Assembly: GCF_000499285.1 (NCBI RefSeq)
Contig: NZ_AWUN01000006.1
Coordinates: 1 to 64,000 of the forward strand
Reading direction: 5' to 3'
Length of the DNA stretch: 64,000 bases
From: Bifidobacterium sp. 7101
Lineage (GTDB): Bacteria > Actinomycetota > Actinomycetes > Actinomycetales > Bifidobacteriaceae
In this document: positions 35,227 to 45,068 of the stretch, one piece after another
Layout: each line of letters opens with the position of its first letter
How positions within the stretch are numbered: the stretch's first letter is position 1
Program-made: the position numbers and the translations under genes
The notes under the pieces: generated by a model
Database searches by the model: none
What the model saw: only the letters and a program-made list of their open reading frames with translations
Told to the model about the DNA's origin: nothing

Positions 35227-35260
35227 GGAGGAGGGAGGGCATTGCTGCTCCCCCTCCTCC
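35227..35260 (-). terminator. Probable terminator of glyA
   Basis: GGAGGAGGG (35227-35235) pairs with CCCTCCTCC (35252-35260) around a 16-base loop, ten bases beyond the glyA stop. The T content after the stem is poor, so termination efficiency is uncertain. Confidence 0.5.
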
Positions 35261-35269
35261 AAGGACCAA

Positions 35270-36577
35270 TCAGTGGGTCTGATCCAGCTCAGGATAGAGC
35301 GGGAAGGCCTCGACCAGCCGGTCCACTCGAGCCTTAAGAGCATCCAGATCCGCCTGGGGACCCTGGGCGAGCGCAGTACCGATCACGTCGGCCACCTCCT
35401 CGTACTGGGCCGGGCCGAATCCGCGCGTGGCCAGGGCGGAGGTCCCGATGCGCAGACCTGAGGCCACAGATGCCGGACGGGGATCGAAGGGCACCGTATT
35501 GCGGTTGACGGTGATGCCGATCTTAGCCAGCAGATCCTCCCCCTGGCGGCCGTCCATCTCGCTGTTGCGCAGATCCACCATGACCAGGTGGACATCTGTT
35601 CCACCTGTGAGCACGGTGATGCCGTTGTCAGCCACATCCTTGGCCATCAGACGCTCGGCCAGAATCTTGGCGCCCTCCAAGGTGCGCTCCATCCGTTCCT
35701 TGAATTCAGGCGTGCCGGCCAGCTTGAAGGCCACAGCCTTGGCGGCGATCACATGCATGAGCGGGCCGCCCTGGTTGCCGGGGAAGACCGAGGAGTTGAG
35801 CTTCTTGGCATACTCCTGACGGGCCAGGATGAATCCGGATCGGGGTCCTCCCAGGGTCTTGTGGGCCGTGGAGGAGACCACATCGGCATAGGGCACCGGG
35901 CTGGGGTGCAGGCCGGCTGCCACCATACCCGCAAAGTGGGCCATATCCACCCAGAACTTGGCTCCCACCTCGTCGGCGATTTCCTTCATGGCTGCGAAGT
36001 CCTCGATGCGCGGATAGGCGCTCCACCCGCCGATGATCAGGGCGGGATGGGTCTCCAGAGCCCTCTGGCGGATGATTTCGGGTTCGATACGGAAGGTGTC
36101 CGGATCGACTCCGTAGGATTCGGCATGGTAAAAGCGCCCGGAGAAGTTGATCTTCATGCCGTGGGTCAGGTGGCCGCCATGGTCCAGGGCCAGTCCCAGC
36201 ACGGTGTCGCCAGGCTTGATCAGGGCCTGATAGACGGCGGCGTTGGCCTGGGCGCCCGAATGGGGCTGGACGTTGGCGTACTCAGCGCCGAACAGGGCCT
36301 TGGCGCGGTCCCGGGCCAGGTTCTCGACCTGGTCCACCCACTCGCATCCGCCGTAGTAGCGTCTTCCCGGATAGCCCTCGGCATACTTGTTGGTCAGCAC
36401 GGATCCCTGGGCCTGCAAGACGGCCTTGGGTACAAAGTTCTCAGAGGCGATCATCTCCAGACCGCCACGCTGACGTTCCAACTCTCCATCCAGCAGTGCA
36501 GCGATCTCCGGATCTACCTGCGAGATCGAAGAGTTCAGGACATCGTAGGATTGCTGCACCGGGTTCTCTTCGACCAT
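35270..36577 (-). CDS. glyA: Serine hydroxymethyltransferase
   Basis: PLP enzyme converting serine and tetrahydrofolate to glycine and methylene-THF, the main one-carbon source. The 435-residue protein carries the PLP lysine Lys240 in [14 protein letters not shown], the N-terminal [30 protein letters not shown] and the cofactor-contact [11 protein letters not shown]. An AAAGGAG lies nine bases before the ATG. It is transcribed away from thrC across a 203-base gap. That gap was inspected for glycine or THF riboswitch motifs and none was found. Confidence 0.97.
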   Translation of the reverse strand: MVEENPVQQSYDVLNSSISQVDPEIAALLDGELERQRGGLEMIASENFVPKAVLQAQGSVLTNKYAEGYPGRRYYGGCEWVDQVENLARDRAKALFGAEYANVQPHSGAQANAAVYQALIKPGDTVLGLALDHGGHLTHGMKINFSGRFYHAESYGVDPDTFRIEPEIIRQRALETHPALIIGGWSAYPRIEDFAAMKEIADEVGAKFWVDMAHFAGMVAAGLHPSPVPYADVVSSTAHKTLGGPRSGFILARQEYAKKLNSSVFPGNQGGPLMHVIAAKAVAFKLAGTPEFKERMERTLEGAKILAERLMAKDVADNGITVLTGGTDVHLVMVDLRNSEMDGRQGEDLLAKIGITVNRNTVPFDPRPASVASGLRIGTSALATRGFGPAQYEEVADVIGTALAQGPQADLDALKARVDRLVEAFPLYPELDQTH

Positions 36578-36780
36578 GGGTCACTCCTTTGTCTATAACG
36601 TACAGCCTCGGATACAGGGGCTGGTGGGCAATACTGTACGCCATGCCAACCCCTGGCAGGCCGTGGCGTCCATAGACGGTTTCCTCCGCAGGCCGAGCAA
36701 GGCCGTGGTTCGGACCCCTGTACGGGGTAGAATGCCCTGGTAATGATCAGTTCGGCGACATGGCGGAGGGGCAGGCAACC

Positions 36781-38262
36781 ATGAGCACATACCACAGCAC
36801 CCGAGGCGGCAAGGAGCAGCTGCAGTCCAAGCAGGCCATCAGACGAGGCCTGGCTCCTGACGGCGGACTCTACGTCAGCGATGAACTGGACGCTGAAACC
36901 ATCGACCCTGCCTCGGTTGCCGGCCTGGACTACAAGGGTACGGCCAAACTGGTCCTTTCGAGACTGCTGAGCGATTACTCTTCCGCTCAGCTGGACTCCT
37001 GCCTGGACGCGGCCTACGGAGAACAGTGGTCCGATCCGGCAATCACCCCTCTGGTGGACCTGGGCGGCAACGATTTCGTACTGGAGCTCTTCCGCGGACC
37101 CACCTCGGCCTTCAAGGACGTGGCCTTGCAGCTTCTGCCGAGACTGATGGCCCTGGCCGGGGAGGATGGCGAGCGGATCATGGTGCTCACAGCCACCTCC
37201 GGAGACACGGGCAAGGCTGCGCTGGCCGGATTCGCAGACGCGCCGGGCACCGGCATCACCGTCTTCTATCCTCAAGGCAAGGTCAGCCAGATCCAGCGCC
37301 TGCAGATGGTCACTCAGGAGGGCGGCAATCTGCAGGTCTGTGCGGTTCGTGGCAATTTCGACGATGCCCAATCCGCAGTCAAGTCCATCTTCGCCGACGC
37401 CGACCTGGCTCATGAACTGAGCGAGAAGGCCTCAACCGTTCTCTCCTCGGCCAACTCCATCAATGTGGGGCGCCTGGCTCCACAGGTCGTCTACTACTTC
37501 CGGGCCTACGGGTCCCTGATGGAACGGGGAGTGATCAGACCTGGGGATCCTGTCGAATTCTGCGTGCCCACAGGTAATTTCGGCGATGTGCTGGCAGGAT
37601 ACTATGCCAAGATTATGGGGCTTCCAGTGGCCCGCCTGACCGTGGCCTCGGACCGCAACCGGGTCCTCAACGACTTCCTGACCACAGGAGTCTATGACCG
37701 CAACCGTCCCTTCTACACCACCACCTCCCCCAGCATGGACATCCTGATCTCCTCCAACCTGGAGCGGATGCTCTACTACATGGCCGACGGCGACACCAAG
37801 CTGATTGCCTCGCTTATGGCCGATCTGGAGTCCACGGGACGCTACCAGGTGCCTGATGCCCTGCTGACCAGAATCCGCGGGCTCTTCTCCTGCGGTTGGG
37901 CCGACGAGGACCAGGTGGCATCGGCCATCGGCAACTGCTGGGAGAATCGAGGATACCTGATCGATCCGCATACGGCCTGTGGTTACCAGGTCATGACCGG
38001 ACAGACCGACCGGGATTCCGCTGTGCCCCGGGTGCTGCTGTCCACAGCAAGCCCCTACAAGTTCCCCCGGGTGGTCTGCCAATCCCTGGGCCTGGAGACC
38101 CCGGACAGCGACTTCGACTGCATGGACATCCTGGCCGAGGCCACCAACACCAGGCCCCCAAAGGCTCTGCGCACCCTGGAAAACGCACCTGTGCGCTTCC
38201 AGGACTGCATCGATCCCGGGGACATGTCCGACTACGTCCGCCACGCGGTCATACAGTCCTGA
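36781..38262 (+). CDS. thrC: Threonine synthase
   Basis: PLP enzyme converting O-phosphohomoserine to threonine. The 493-residue length and the N-terminus STYHSTRGGKEQLQSKQAIRRGLAPDGGLYV identify the longer (E. coli/yeast-type) ThrC class. The PLP lysine is Lys112 in PTSAFKDVALQLLP, and the phosphate-binding loop is TSGDTGKAALAGFA. GGAGGG lies ten bases before ATG 36781. Its stop is only 17 bases from the end of the convergent ABC permease gene, with no clear hairpin between them. Confidence 0.96.
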   Translation: MSTYHSTRGGKEQLQSKQAIRRGLAPDGGLYVSDELDAETIDPASVAGLDYKGTAKLVLSRLLSDYSSAQLDSCLDAAYGEQWSDPAITPLVDLGGNDFVLELFRGPTSAFKDVALQLLPRLMALAGEDGERIMVLTATSGDTGKAALAGFADAPGTGITVFYPQGKVSQIQRLQMVTQEGGNLQVCAVRGNFDDAQSAVKSIFADADLAHELSEKASTVLSSANSINVGRLAPQVVYYFRAYGSLMERGVIRPGDPVEFCVPTGNFGDVLAGYYAKIMGLPVARLTVASDRNRVLNDFLTTGVYDRNRPFYTTTSPSMDILISSNLERMLYYMADGDTKLIASLMADLESTGRYQVPDALLTRIRGLFSCGWADEDQVASAIGNCWENRGYLIDPHTACGYQVMTGQTDRDSAVPRVLLSTASPYKFPRVVCQSLGLETPDSDFDCMDILAEATNTRPPKALRTLENAPVRFQDCIDPGDMSDYVRHAVIQS

Positions 38263-38279
38263 AGCCTGAGCGAGTCGGC

Positions 38280-38996
38280 TCAGATCTCCTTCCTGGCATA
38301 GACCTTGCGAGATAGGACTATCGAAACCATATCAACCGCCAGAATCAAGGCCAGCCCGAGGAGCACTGGCCGCCACAAGTCGGATGTCAGAAATCGCACG
38401 ATTGAATTCCAGAAGGTCCCCCAGTCCACGGGCAGCAAACTGCCGATAAGGGCCATGATTGGTACCAAACCAAGAAGCGCCAGGAAGACTATCATTGCCT
38501 TAACTGGTTCCAGCCAATAAAACAAGGGTGTGGCTACTGCAAAAAGCAACGATTCCAACAGGAACAACCCCAGAGCAAACAAGACAGTGTCGCGCCAATG
38601 GTCCTGACCATGCAAAAATGTATCAGTAGCGTAGAAGAAGAATATTGCATAGCCGCAAGACTGAACTAGGACCAGCAGAATTACAGCAGCATAACGTCCG
38701 AATACCTGGTGATCACGTGTTATGGGCAGCAGACCATTCAATCGAATTGCCGTACTGTTGAAATCGACGAACATACCAAATACCAGGCCTACAAGCAGTC
38801 CGATTCCCATGCTGGTTACTGCCCCAGTCAATGCAGTCCGTGCATCTTCCCCGTCATTGCCTGTCAGGGCCATGACTAGGTTCAGCAGGATTCCGATGAG
38901 GGGCACGGACATGAAAATCAGCACACCGACCCAAGTTCTCCCTGCTCCTGAGAAACGTTGCATGTCCAACCTGATCTGCTTGGCTATCGCCTTCAT
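38280..38996 (-). CDS. ABC-2 type membrane permease of the GntR-linked ABC module
   Basis: A 238-residue protein with about six hydrophobic segments (for example VLIFMSVPLIGILLNLVMAL and PVLLGLALILAVDMVSIVL). It matches the ABC-2 membrane-subunit style that pairs with YtrA/BcrA-type ATPases. The cargo is unknown. Its start overlaps the ATPase stop as ATGA, so the two make one transporter. Base composition is more AT-rich than the flanking thrC, hinting at lower expression or a different history. No signal peptide. Confidence 0.75.
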   Translation of the reverse strand: MKAIAKQIRLDMQRFSGAGRTWVGVLIFMSVPLIGILLNLVMALTGNDGEDARTALTGAVTSMGIGLLVGLVFGMFVDFNSTAIRLNGLLPITRDHQVFGRYAAVILLVLVQSCGYAIFFFYATDTFLHGQDHWRDTVLFALGLFLLESLLFAVATPLFYWLEPVKAMIVFLALLGLVPIMALIGSLLPVDWGTFWNSIVRFLTSDLWRPVLLGLALILAVDMVSIVLSRKVYARKEI

Positions 38997-39967
38997 GACT
39001 CCACCTCCTTATTCCTGTCGGCTGCTGCAGGTGAGCCTGCGGTCAGTCTAATGATGTTGTCAAAGTCGGCCCGCTCCACCAGGTAGCGGTCCTCTGAAGG
39101 CTCCACGGCGGCAGGGAAAGCCGATGCCAGAAAATCCTTCAAGTGTTCAGTAGGGACCAAAGCCTCGAAACCAGTGGCGGAACGCTGCAAGCCCATCAGA
39201 TGCGGCATTTGTTCTCTAGCCAGATCGTCCGGCCCTCCTCTCACTATCTGAAAAGCCTCCATCAGCTCGTCCTTAGGACCGGTGTAGAAGACAGACCCTC
39301 GATTGATGTAGGTAACGAAGTCAGCCACCCGTTCAAGATCCGCGGTGATGTGCGTGGAGAAAAGCACCGAGTGACGACCGTCGCCGATGTAGTCCAGCAG
39401 AATATCCATGAGCTCGTCCCTGGCCAGGACATCCAGACCACTGGTGGGCTCATCCAGAATCAGGAGCCTTGCATCGTGGCTGAGAGCGACAGCCAGCATC
39501 AGTTTCATCTGCATGCCACGGGAGAGCTTGCCGATTTTGCGGTTTTCCTGCAGACCGAACCGACGCAGATAGTCCTGATAGCGATCACTGTTCCAAGAGG
39601 GATACATGGGTGCCATCACTGGCTCGACGGCCTTGACCTTCCATGTCTCCAGGAAATAAATGGAATCGAATACCACGCCCAAGTCTGCTTTGACCTCTTC
39701 CTCCTGGTTCAAGGGATCACGGCCCAAAATGCTGATTTCTCCGCTATCTCGACGGGTCATATTCAGCAAGAGCCGGATCAGGGTGGATTTGCCTGCGCCG
39801 TTGGGACCTATCAATCCCATGATGTAACCCATCGGCAGGTCCATGGTGACCTGCTGCAGGCGGAAACCCGTGCCGTCAGCCTTGACGTAGCTTTTCCCCA
39901 GATCACTGACGCGCAGGGCATAGTCGGCCCCTTCAACAGAAGTAGTCATCGGCGGTGATGCACACAT
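38993..39967 (-). CDS. ABC transporter ATP-binding protein
   Basis: A 324-residue nucleotide-binding subunit. Walker A is GPNGAGKST (residues 54-62), the signature reads LSRGMQMKLMLAVALSH (an R replaces the usual G), and Walker B with D-loop is LLILDEPTSGLDVLA; the switch His lies in FSTHITADLE. A C-terminal extension of about 100 residues follows the catalytic core. The type is the BcrA/YtrB group used for antibiotic or peptide export and cell-envelope stress. ATG 39967 follows GGAAAGGAA; the frame further upstream overlaps the regulator and was rejected. Confidence 0.88.
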   Translation of the reverse strand: MCASPPMTTSVEGADYALRVSDLGKSYVKADGTGFRLQQVTMDLPMGYIMGLIGPNGAGKSTLIRLLLNMTRRDSGEISILGRDPLNQEEEVKADLGVVFDSIYFLETWKVKAVEPVMAPMYPSWNSDRYQDYLRRFGLQENRKIGKLSRGMQMKLMLAVALSHDARLLILDEPTSGLDVLARDELMDILLDYIGDGRHSVLFSTHITADLERVADFVTYINRGSVFYTGPKDELMEAFQIVRGGPDDLAREQMPHLMGLQRSATGFEALVPTEHLKDFLASAFPAAVEPSEDRYLVERADFDNIIRLTAGSPAAADRNKEVES

Positions 39968-39971
39968 GCTG

Positions 39972-40379
39972 TTATTCCTTTCCTTCTTCGGGCGTTGGTG
40001 CGGAACCCTTGCCGCCCAGCAGGCCGTCGAGCATGCCACGAATACGGTCCGGCTCCATGTCGGCTCGACGAGCCGTATCTACCGCCTCGCCCAGCAGGGA
40101 CTGCACGCGGTCCTCCAGATGCTGTCGCATGACCTGGTCGCCGCTATCGGCCACGAAGGTCCCCTTGCCCTGAATGTTCTCCACCAAGCCCTCTTGGGCG
40201 AGTTCGGTATAGGCGCGGGTCACAGTCAGCACGGACACCCTGAGTTCCTGCGAGAGATGACGCAGGGAAGGCAGTCCCTCCCCCGCTTTCAGGTCTCCGA
40301 TCAGGATGGCCGAACGTATCTGGTCCTCGATCTGCCGATAAATCGGCTGTCCGGACAGGGATGAGATGATCAGCTTCAT
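39972..40379 (-). CDS. GntR-family transcriptional regulator, YtrA subfamily
   Basis: A 135-residue regulator: an N-terminal winged helix (IYRQIEDQIRSAILIGDLKAGEGLPSLRHLSQEL, VSVLTVTRAYTELAQEGLVENIQGKGTFVA) with only a short C-terminal dimer helix, as in the YtrA subfamily. It probably represses its own operon with the ABC pair, releasing it under envelope stress. ATG 40379 comes five bases after AAAGGGGC; the longer frame to 40436 has no ribosome site. Upstream on the minus strand are TTGCCT and TATAGT (15-base spacing) and a TGTATACA palindrome at 40434-40441. Confidence 0.88.
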   Translation of the reverse strand: MKLIISSLSGQPIYRQIEDQIRSAILIGDLKAGEGLPSLRHLSQELRVSVLTVTRAYTELAQEGLVENIQGKGTFVADSGDQVMRQHLEDRVQSLLGEAVDTARRADMEPDRIRGMLDGLLGGKGSAPTPEEGKE

Positions 40380-40828
40380 CCAAGCCCCTTTCATTGATTG
40401 TCGGTACAACCCTGGCTGAGCTGTACCGGTGTTCATGTATACACTATAACAGTTTGGTCATGAAGGCAAACCAGCCGTTGATTTTCCAAGGATCTACGAA
40501 CATGGTTCGAGAACTGATAGATACGGCCCTATAGTGCTGAAATTCCGGCCGACCAGAATTTCGGACAAAATCCATTTGGACGAGGTCATCGCCGCATTGT
40601 TCATGTAAAAGGCGGATATAGTGTCATCAACGAAAATCCGGCATGGTCGTTGCCGCACGGCCATCTACACCGATTGCCTGCTGTTGAATCATAAGAATGA
40701 AGAGCAGCAGAAGCACGGATGTCGAGCATGCATCAGCACGACCACAAAAGGCAGCAAAGTCGCCAAAACTTGCCAAAGTCGCTGAATCGACAGACTTCGG
40801 CACCACGAAGTTCAGAGGACAACCAGAC
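40380..40828. other. AT-richer intergenic region between the GntR gene and recN
   Basis: 449 bases with no convincing gene; short frames on the plus strand run into recN antisense and lack a ribosome site. It holds the regulator's promoter region near 40435-40470 and an inverted repeat GAAATTC/GAATTTC (40539-40545 and 40556-40562, 10-base loop). Imperfect GCCAAAACT/GCCAAAGT repeats lie near 40765-40790. Function not evident. Confidence 0.4.
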
Positions 40829-40841
40829 CTATCGGGTCTGG
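40823..40841 (-). terminator. Hairpin straddling the recN stop codon
   Basis: CCAGACC (40823-40829) pairs with GGTCTGG (40835-40841), with the recN stop TAG at 40831-40829 in loop and stem. The following minus-strand bases are only moderately T-rich, so it may protect the 3' end rather than terminate. Confidence 0.35.
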
Positions 40842-42601
40842 AGTCTGCTGGAGGACAGAAGCTCTCGGGCGTGCTTTAGGGAGGTTGCGGACTCGCTGCC
40901 GGCCAGCATCCGGGCGATCTCCCGCTCTCTGTCTTTGCCTTCCACCTGGTGGACCAGGGTTTCTACGGCATCGCCGCCCTCCCGGCCCTTGGCCACGACG
41001 AATTGTCGATCGGCCCAGGAAGCCACCTGTGGCAGATGGGTGACCACAATCACCTGGGCGGTGACAGCCAGCCGGGCCAGACGACGACCAAGCTCCACAG
41101 CAGCCCGTCCGCCGACACCAGCATCCACCTCGTCGAAGATGAAGGTCATGGTCGGACCGCAAACCTGGGAATCTAAACCGGTATGCCCATGGCCAGGTCC
41201 ATCAGACCCCGATGATGTCCGGGTTTCCGCGGCCACCAGCTCCAGAGCCAGCATGAGACGGCTGAGTTCGCCGCCCGAGGCGCTCTTGCCCATGGGTAGC
41301 AGGTCCGAACCTGGATATGGCCTGAAGAGAAAGTCGATCTGGTCCAGACCATGTCCGTCCATCTCCTGGTCCTGACGCGGCCTGACGCGAATCTCAAGCC
41401 CAGCGCCCGCCATGGCCAGGGAGCGCAATTCGCCATCGACAAGATCGCTCAGTCGTCTTGCAGCCTTGGCCCGTGACGCAGACAGATTCCGTGCGGCCTT
41501 CAAGGCGCTTCCGCGAAGCTGCTCAACCTGACCTTGAAGCTCCTCCAACTTCTCGGGTGAGGCATCCATGTCCTCAAGTTCGAATGCAGCCTTTTTGCGC
41601 CAAGCCAGAACATCGTCGATGTCCGGTCCCCAGCGTCGGGTCAGCTCATCGAGATCATGAATGCGAGCATTGATCTTGTCCAGATCGCCCTCCTGGCCTT
41701 CGTCGTCCAGCTGGCTGCTCAGGGTGAAGACCAGGTCAGACAGGTCGGCATTCAGCGCGCGCAGCCGCTGGGCCGACTCCTGAAAGACCCCCTCCACACC
41801 GATGCCCTCCAGGGCAGCAATGGCTCTTTCGACCAGAGCCGTGGCCGATGGTGCGTCAGCATCGGGGTCGATCTGACCGGAGTCCAGGGCGGACAGTGCG
41901 GACATGACCCCCTGACTGATCTGGGCAGCGTGCTCGATCCTGTCCCGCTGTGCTTTGAGTTCACGATCCTCGCCGGAATGGGGGTCGACCCGGTCGATCC
42001 GGGCGATGGATTCTCTGAGATAATCAGCTTGGGCCATAGCGCCGGACTGTTGATTACGCAGCTCCTCCAGATGGTCCTGGGCCTGTCGGTACTGCCTGAA
42101 GGCCTTGGAAAAAGCCTCCAGCTGCGGGCTATCACCGGCATAGGCATCCAGAAATTCGCGCTGCCGGGCCGGACTGGCCATACGCATCTGATCCGCCTGC
42201 CCATGGACGGTGACCAGCATTCCAGCCACCTCCTCCAGCAAGCCACGAGGTGCCGTCCTGCCGTTCAGAGCGGCACGGGAACGCCCCTTGACCGGCATGG
42301 TTCGGGCCAGGAAGATCTGCCCCTCATCCTCCAAGGGCAGACCAGCCTCGGTGATGGCAGCGGTCACTGGATTCTCAGCTCCTGCCGCTCCAGCATCGAA
42401 AATCCCCTGCACCCAGGACTCACGGGCTCCAGGCGACACCAGTTGGGGGCGGGCAGTGGACCCCGAAATCAGCCTGATGGCGTTGAGCAGCATGGACTTG
42501 CCAGCCCCGGTCTCCCCAGTGATGGCCGTCATGCCAGCGGCGGGCCGTAACAGGGCGTGATGGATGGGACCCAGGTCTCGTACTTCCAGCTCTTCCAACA
42601 T
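40829..42601 (-). CDS. recN: DNA repair protein RecN
   Basis: SMC-like ATPase that acts at double-strand breaks. The 590-residue protein has Walker A GETGAGKS at residues 29-36, long coiled-coil segments between about 150 and 370, and the C-terminal half-site with ASGGELSRLMLALELVAAE (ABC signature) and FIFDEVDAGVGGRAAVELGR (Walker B). Its start overlaps the nadK stop as TGATG. The nadK-recN order is conserved across Gram-positive bacteria. Confidence 0.95.
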   Translation of the reverse strand: MLEELEVRDLGPIHHALLRPAAGMTAITGETGAGKSMLLNAIRLISGSTARPQLVSPGARESWVQGIFDAGAAGAENPVTAAITEAGLPLEDEGQIFLARTMPVKGRSRAALNGRTAPRGLLEEVAGMLVTVHGQADQMRMASPARQREFLDAYAGDSPQLEAFSKAFRQYRQAQDHLEELRNQQSGAMAQADYLRESIARIDRVDPHSGEDRELKAQRDRIEHAAQISQGVMSALSALDSGQIDPDADAPSATALVERAIAALEGIGVEGVFQESAQRLRALNADLSDLVFTLSSQLDDEGQEGDLDKINARIHDLDELTRRWGPDIDDVLAWRKKAAFELEDMDASPEKLEELQGQVEQLRGSALKAARNLSASRAKAARRLSDLVDGELRSLAMAGAGLEIRVRPRQDQEMDGHGLDQIDFLFRPYPGSDLLPMGKSASGGELSRLMLALELVAAETRTSSGSDGPGHGHTGLDSQVCGPTMTFIFDEVDAGVGGRAAVELGRRLARLAVTAQVIVVTHLPQVASWADRQFVVAKGREGGDAVETLVHQVEGKDREREIARMLAGSESATSLKHARELLSSSRLQTR

Positions 42602-43539
42602 CAGTGCTCCTTGTTCGACTCTGACGGCTCCCCCTGGTCCTGCCCATTCGCAGCCGCCGAGGGGCGATGCTGCTCCCTCCAGCCGACCACTGGCAGATCG
42701 AACTTGGAGACCAGCCTTCTGGTGAAGGGCACTCCCGACAGCCTGGCCAGCCTCAGGATGTCGTGGGACTGCCGCACCACGATGCGGGACCGCTTGGGCA
42801 CAGGCCGTTGGCGGCGCCCGTCATTACAGATCCAGCCGGCCGACTGGGAATCACCCAGAATATCCAGAGTGAACTGCGACTTTGGGCCGATAATCAGGGA
42901 CCGGGCGAAGAGGGCGTGGGCAGCTATGGGCACCATCTGCAGCGACTGCGCATCCGGCCAGACGATGGGTCCGCCCACCGAAAAGGCATAGGCTGTCGAT
43001 CCGGTCGGGGTAGCCACAATCATGCCGTCACAGCCAAAGGAGCTCATCTCCACATCGTCCACTCTGACCGAGACCTCGATCATCTTGCCCCGATCATATC
43101 GTTCCAGGGTCATGTCGTTGAGGGCCCAGTCGCTCAGTGGTCGATCGGCCCCGGGTATCCACAGGTCCACATGGGCCACCATGCGCTCGTCGATGGAGTA
43201 ATCATGATCGGCCACCCGGCGAATGGCCTCCCCTATCTGGAAGCTCTCGAACTCCGCCAGGAATCCCACATGACCCAGATTGACCCCCAGGATGGGCACC
43301 TCGGTGCCCTTGACCAACTCCGCAGCCCGCAGAATGGTCCCGTCGCCGCCCAGAACGATGACGATCTCGGTGTCGTCGGCCACCTTCTGGCTAGGGCTGC
43401 CGAATTCCGGGGCGGCAATGTTGTCGACAATCGAGACGCGAAATCCGTCCCGGCGTAGCTGCTCCTCAACCTCGTCCACCAGGTGGCCGCTTGCCCGGAC
43501 CCGGCTGTGCGTGACCACGACAGCGCTACGAGCACCCAT
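42601..43539 (-). CDS. nadK: NAD kinase
   Basis: Phosphorylates NAD to NADP. The 312-residue protein has the GGDGT motif at residues 64-68 (VIVLGGDGTILRAAEL), followed by NLGHVGFLAEFE and MIVATPTGSTAYAFSVGGPIVWP, all catalytic NAD-kinase signatures. A short Gln/Glu/Ser-rich tail follows. A GGGAGG lies four bases before the ATG. It sits 70 bases downstream of clpX and overlaps recN by one base. Confidence 0.96.
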   Translation of the reverse strand: MGARSAVVVTHSRVRASGHLVDEVEEQLRRDGFRVSIVDNIAAPEFGSPSQKVADDTEIVIVLGGDGTILRAAELVKGTEVPILGVNLGHVGFLAEFESFQIGEAIRRVADHDYSIDERMVAHVDLWIPGADRPLSDWALNDMTLERYDRGKMIEVSVRVDDVEMSSFGCDGMIVATPTGSTAYAFSVGGPIVWPDAQSLQMVPIAAHALFARSLIIGPKSQFTLDILGDSQSAGWICNDGRRQRPVPKRSRIVVRQSHDILRLARLSGVPFTRRLVSKFDLPVVGWREQHRPSAAANGQDQGEPSESNKEH

Positions 43540-43609
43540 GGGGCCTCCCTTCCGGCAACAATGAACATCCTATCGGGCCCGGCCAACAGCAGAGCTCATC
43601 GTGGCGGGG

Positions 43610-44923
43610 TCAGGCCAAACGACGACCAGCAGCTGCGGCCACGCCCTGACCGGTCTCATAGTGGGGCGATCCCGTCCCGTCCACAGCATCGGCATCCACC
43701 ACAACACGGGAGACGTCCGTCCTATCGGGCAGTTCGAACATGGTTGCCTCAAGGGTGTGCTCAATGATTCCCCGCAATCCTCGGGCGCCCACCTTGCGCT
43801 CCAGGGCGATGGCAGCAACCCGATCCAAGGCGGCATCGGTGAAGACCAGATCGGCCCCGTCATCCAGGAACATGCGCCGGTACTGGTCGACCAGGGCATT
43901 GTCCGGTTCGGTCAGCACACGCCGAAGCTCATCGGCGCCCAGCGGCTCCAGGGTGGATATGACCGGCAAGCGCCCCACGAACTCGGGAAGCAAGCCAAAC
44001 TGTTCCAAATCCTCGGCCCTGACCTGACTCATGACCCGATCGTCGGGCACCCTATCACTCCCCTGGGTAGCCGAGAATCCGCTCTCTCGCAGACCCAGCC
44101 GTCGACGGACAATCTCCTCAAGACCGACGAAGGCGCCGCCGCAGATGAAGAGGATGTTGGCCGTGTCCATGATGACCGTGCGGACATCCCCGTGCCGCCG
44201 CGAACCCTGTACCGGCACGCGGGCCTGGGTGCCCTCGATGATCTTGAGCAGGGCCTGCTGGACCCCCTCGCCGGACACGTCACGTGTGATGGAGGTATTC
44301 TCGCCAGACTTCCTGGCGATCTTGTCGATCTCGTCGATGTAGATAATCCCCCGCTGTGCCAAGTCCATGTTGCCACCTGCAGCCTGGAGCAGCCCCTGCA
44401 GGACTGACTCCACGTCCTCGCCCACATACCCGGCCTCGGTCAGGCTGGTGGCGTCCACAATGACAAAGGGGACGTTCATGATGGTGGCCAGCGTCCGTGC
44501 CAGGTAGGTCTTGCCCACGCCGGTGGGACCCATGAGCAGGATGTTGGACTTGTCCACCTGGACGCGTGGTGTCGCGTCCTTGCGATCAAACGCAATGTCA
44601 GCCACACGGCCACGGTCGCCCAAGTCCATATTGACGCGCTTGTAGTGGTTGTAGACAGCCACCGACAGGGTGCGCTTGGCGGCCTCCTGGCCGATGACGT
44701 ACCGATTCAGATAGGCGAATATCTTCGAGGGTGCAGGCAGGGCCACCCTCTGGTCGGCGGCATCCTTGGCCATGTCCTCCTGGATGATCTGGGCGCAGAG
44801 ACGTATGCATTCGTCGCAGATGGCGCAGGAAGGCCCCTTGACCAGGCGGCGCACCTGATGCTCGTCCTTGCCGCAAAACTCGCAGCGATTCAGTCCGTCA
44901 TTGTAGCTGACCACACGGCCCAT
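43610..44923 (-). CDS. clpX: ATP-dependent Clp protease ATP-binding subunit ClpX
   Basis: AAA+ unfoldase that feeds substrates to the ClpP1P2 peptidase. The N-terminal zinc-binding domain uses Cys14, Cys17, Cys36 and Cys39. Walker A is GPTGVGKTYLA and Walker B IIYIDEIDKIA; sensor motifs and the C-terminal GARGLRGIIEHTLEATMFELPD domain follow. The 437 residues fit the family. It follows clpP2 but is separated by 145 bases holding a terminator, so it probably has its own promoter. Confidence 0.96.
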   Translation of the reverse strand: MGRVVSYNDGLNRCEFCGKDEHQVRRLVKGPSCAICDECIRLCAQIIQEDMAKDAADQRVALPAPSKIFAYLNRYVIGQEAAKRTLSVAVYNHYKRVNMDLGDRGRVADIAFDRKDATPRVQVDKSNILLMGPTGVGKTYLARTLATIMNVPFVIVDATSLTEAGYVGEDVESVLQGLLQAAGGNMDLAQRGIIYIDEIDKIARKSGENTSITRDVSGEGVQQALLKIIEGTQARVPVQGSRRHGDVRTVIMDTANILFICGGAFVGLEEIVRRRLGLRESGFSATQGSDRVPDDRVMSQVRAEDLEQFGLLPEFVGRLPVISTLEPLGADELRRVLTEPDNALVDQYRRMFLDDGADLVFTDAALDRVAAIALERKVGARGLRGIIEHTLEATMFELPDRTDVSRVVVDADAVDGTGSPHYETGQGVAAAAGRRLA

Positions 44924-44993
44924 GGCTCTCCCTTCCCGGAGAATTCCCGAGGATCGCCGAAATCAAACTTTGACTGGCATCGTCCATGATGCC

Positions 44994-45042
44994 AAAAACG
45001 TCCGGAGGCCGTAGGTACAAGGGACCCGCCGCCATCCGGACG
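44994..45042 (-). terminator. Intrinsic terminator after clpP2
   Basis: On the minus strand CGTCCGGA (45042-45035) and TCCGGACG (45006-44999) form an 8-bp stem around a 28-base GC-rich loop, followed directly by TTTTT (44998-44994). It lies between clpP2 and clpX. Confidence 0.75.
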
Positions 45043-45068
45043 ATCAATCATGCGCTCAGTCACCGGAG

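Noticed and set aside
36578-36780. Glycine or tetrahydrofolate riboswitch upstream of glyA
   Set aside because: The divergent gap was read on both strands; no conserved riboswitch core or expression-platform hairpin was found.
40719-41375. 218-codon plus-strand frame entering recN antisense
   Set aside because: Mostly a recN shadow; the part outside recN has no ribosome site.
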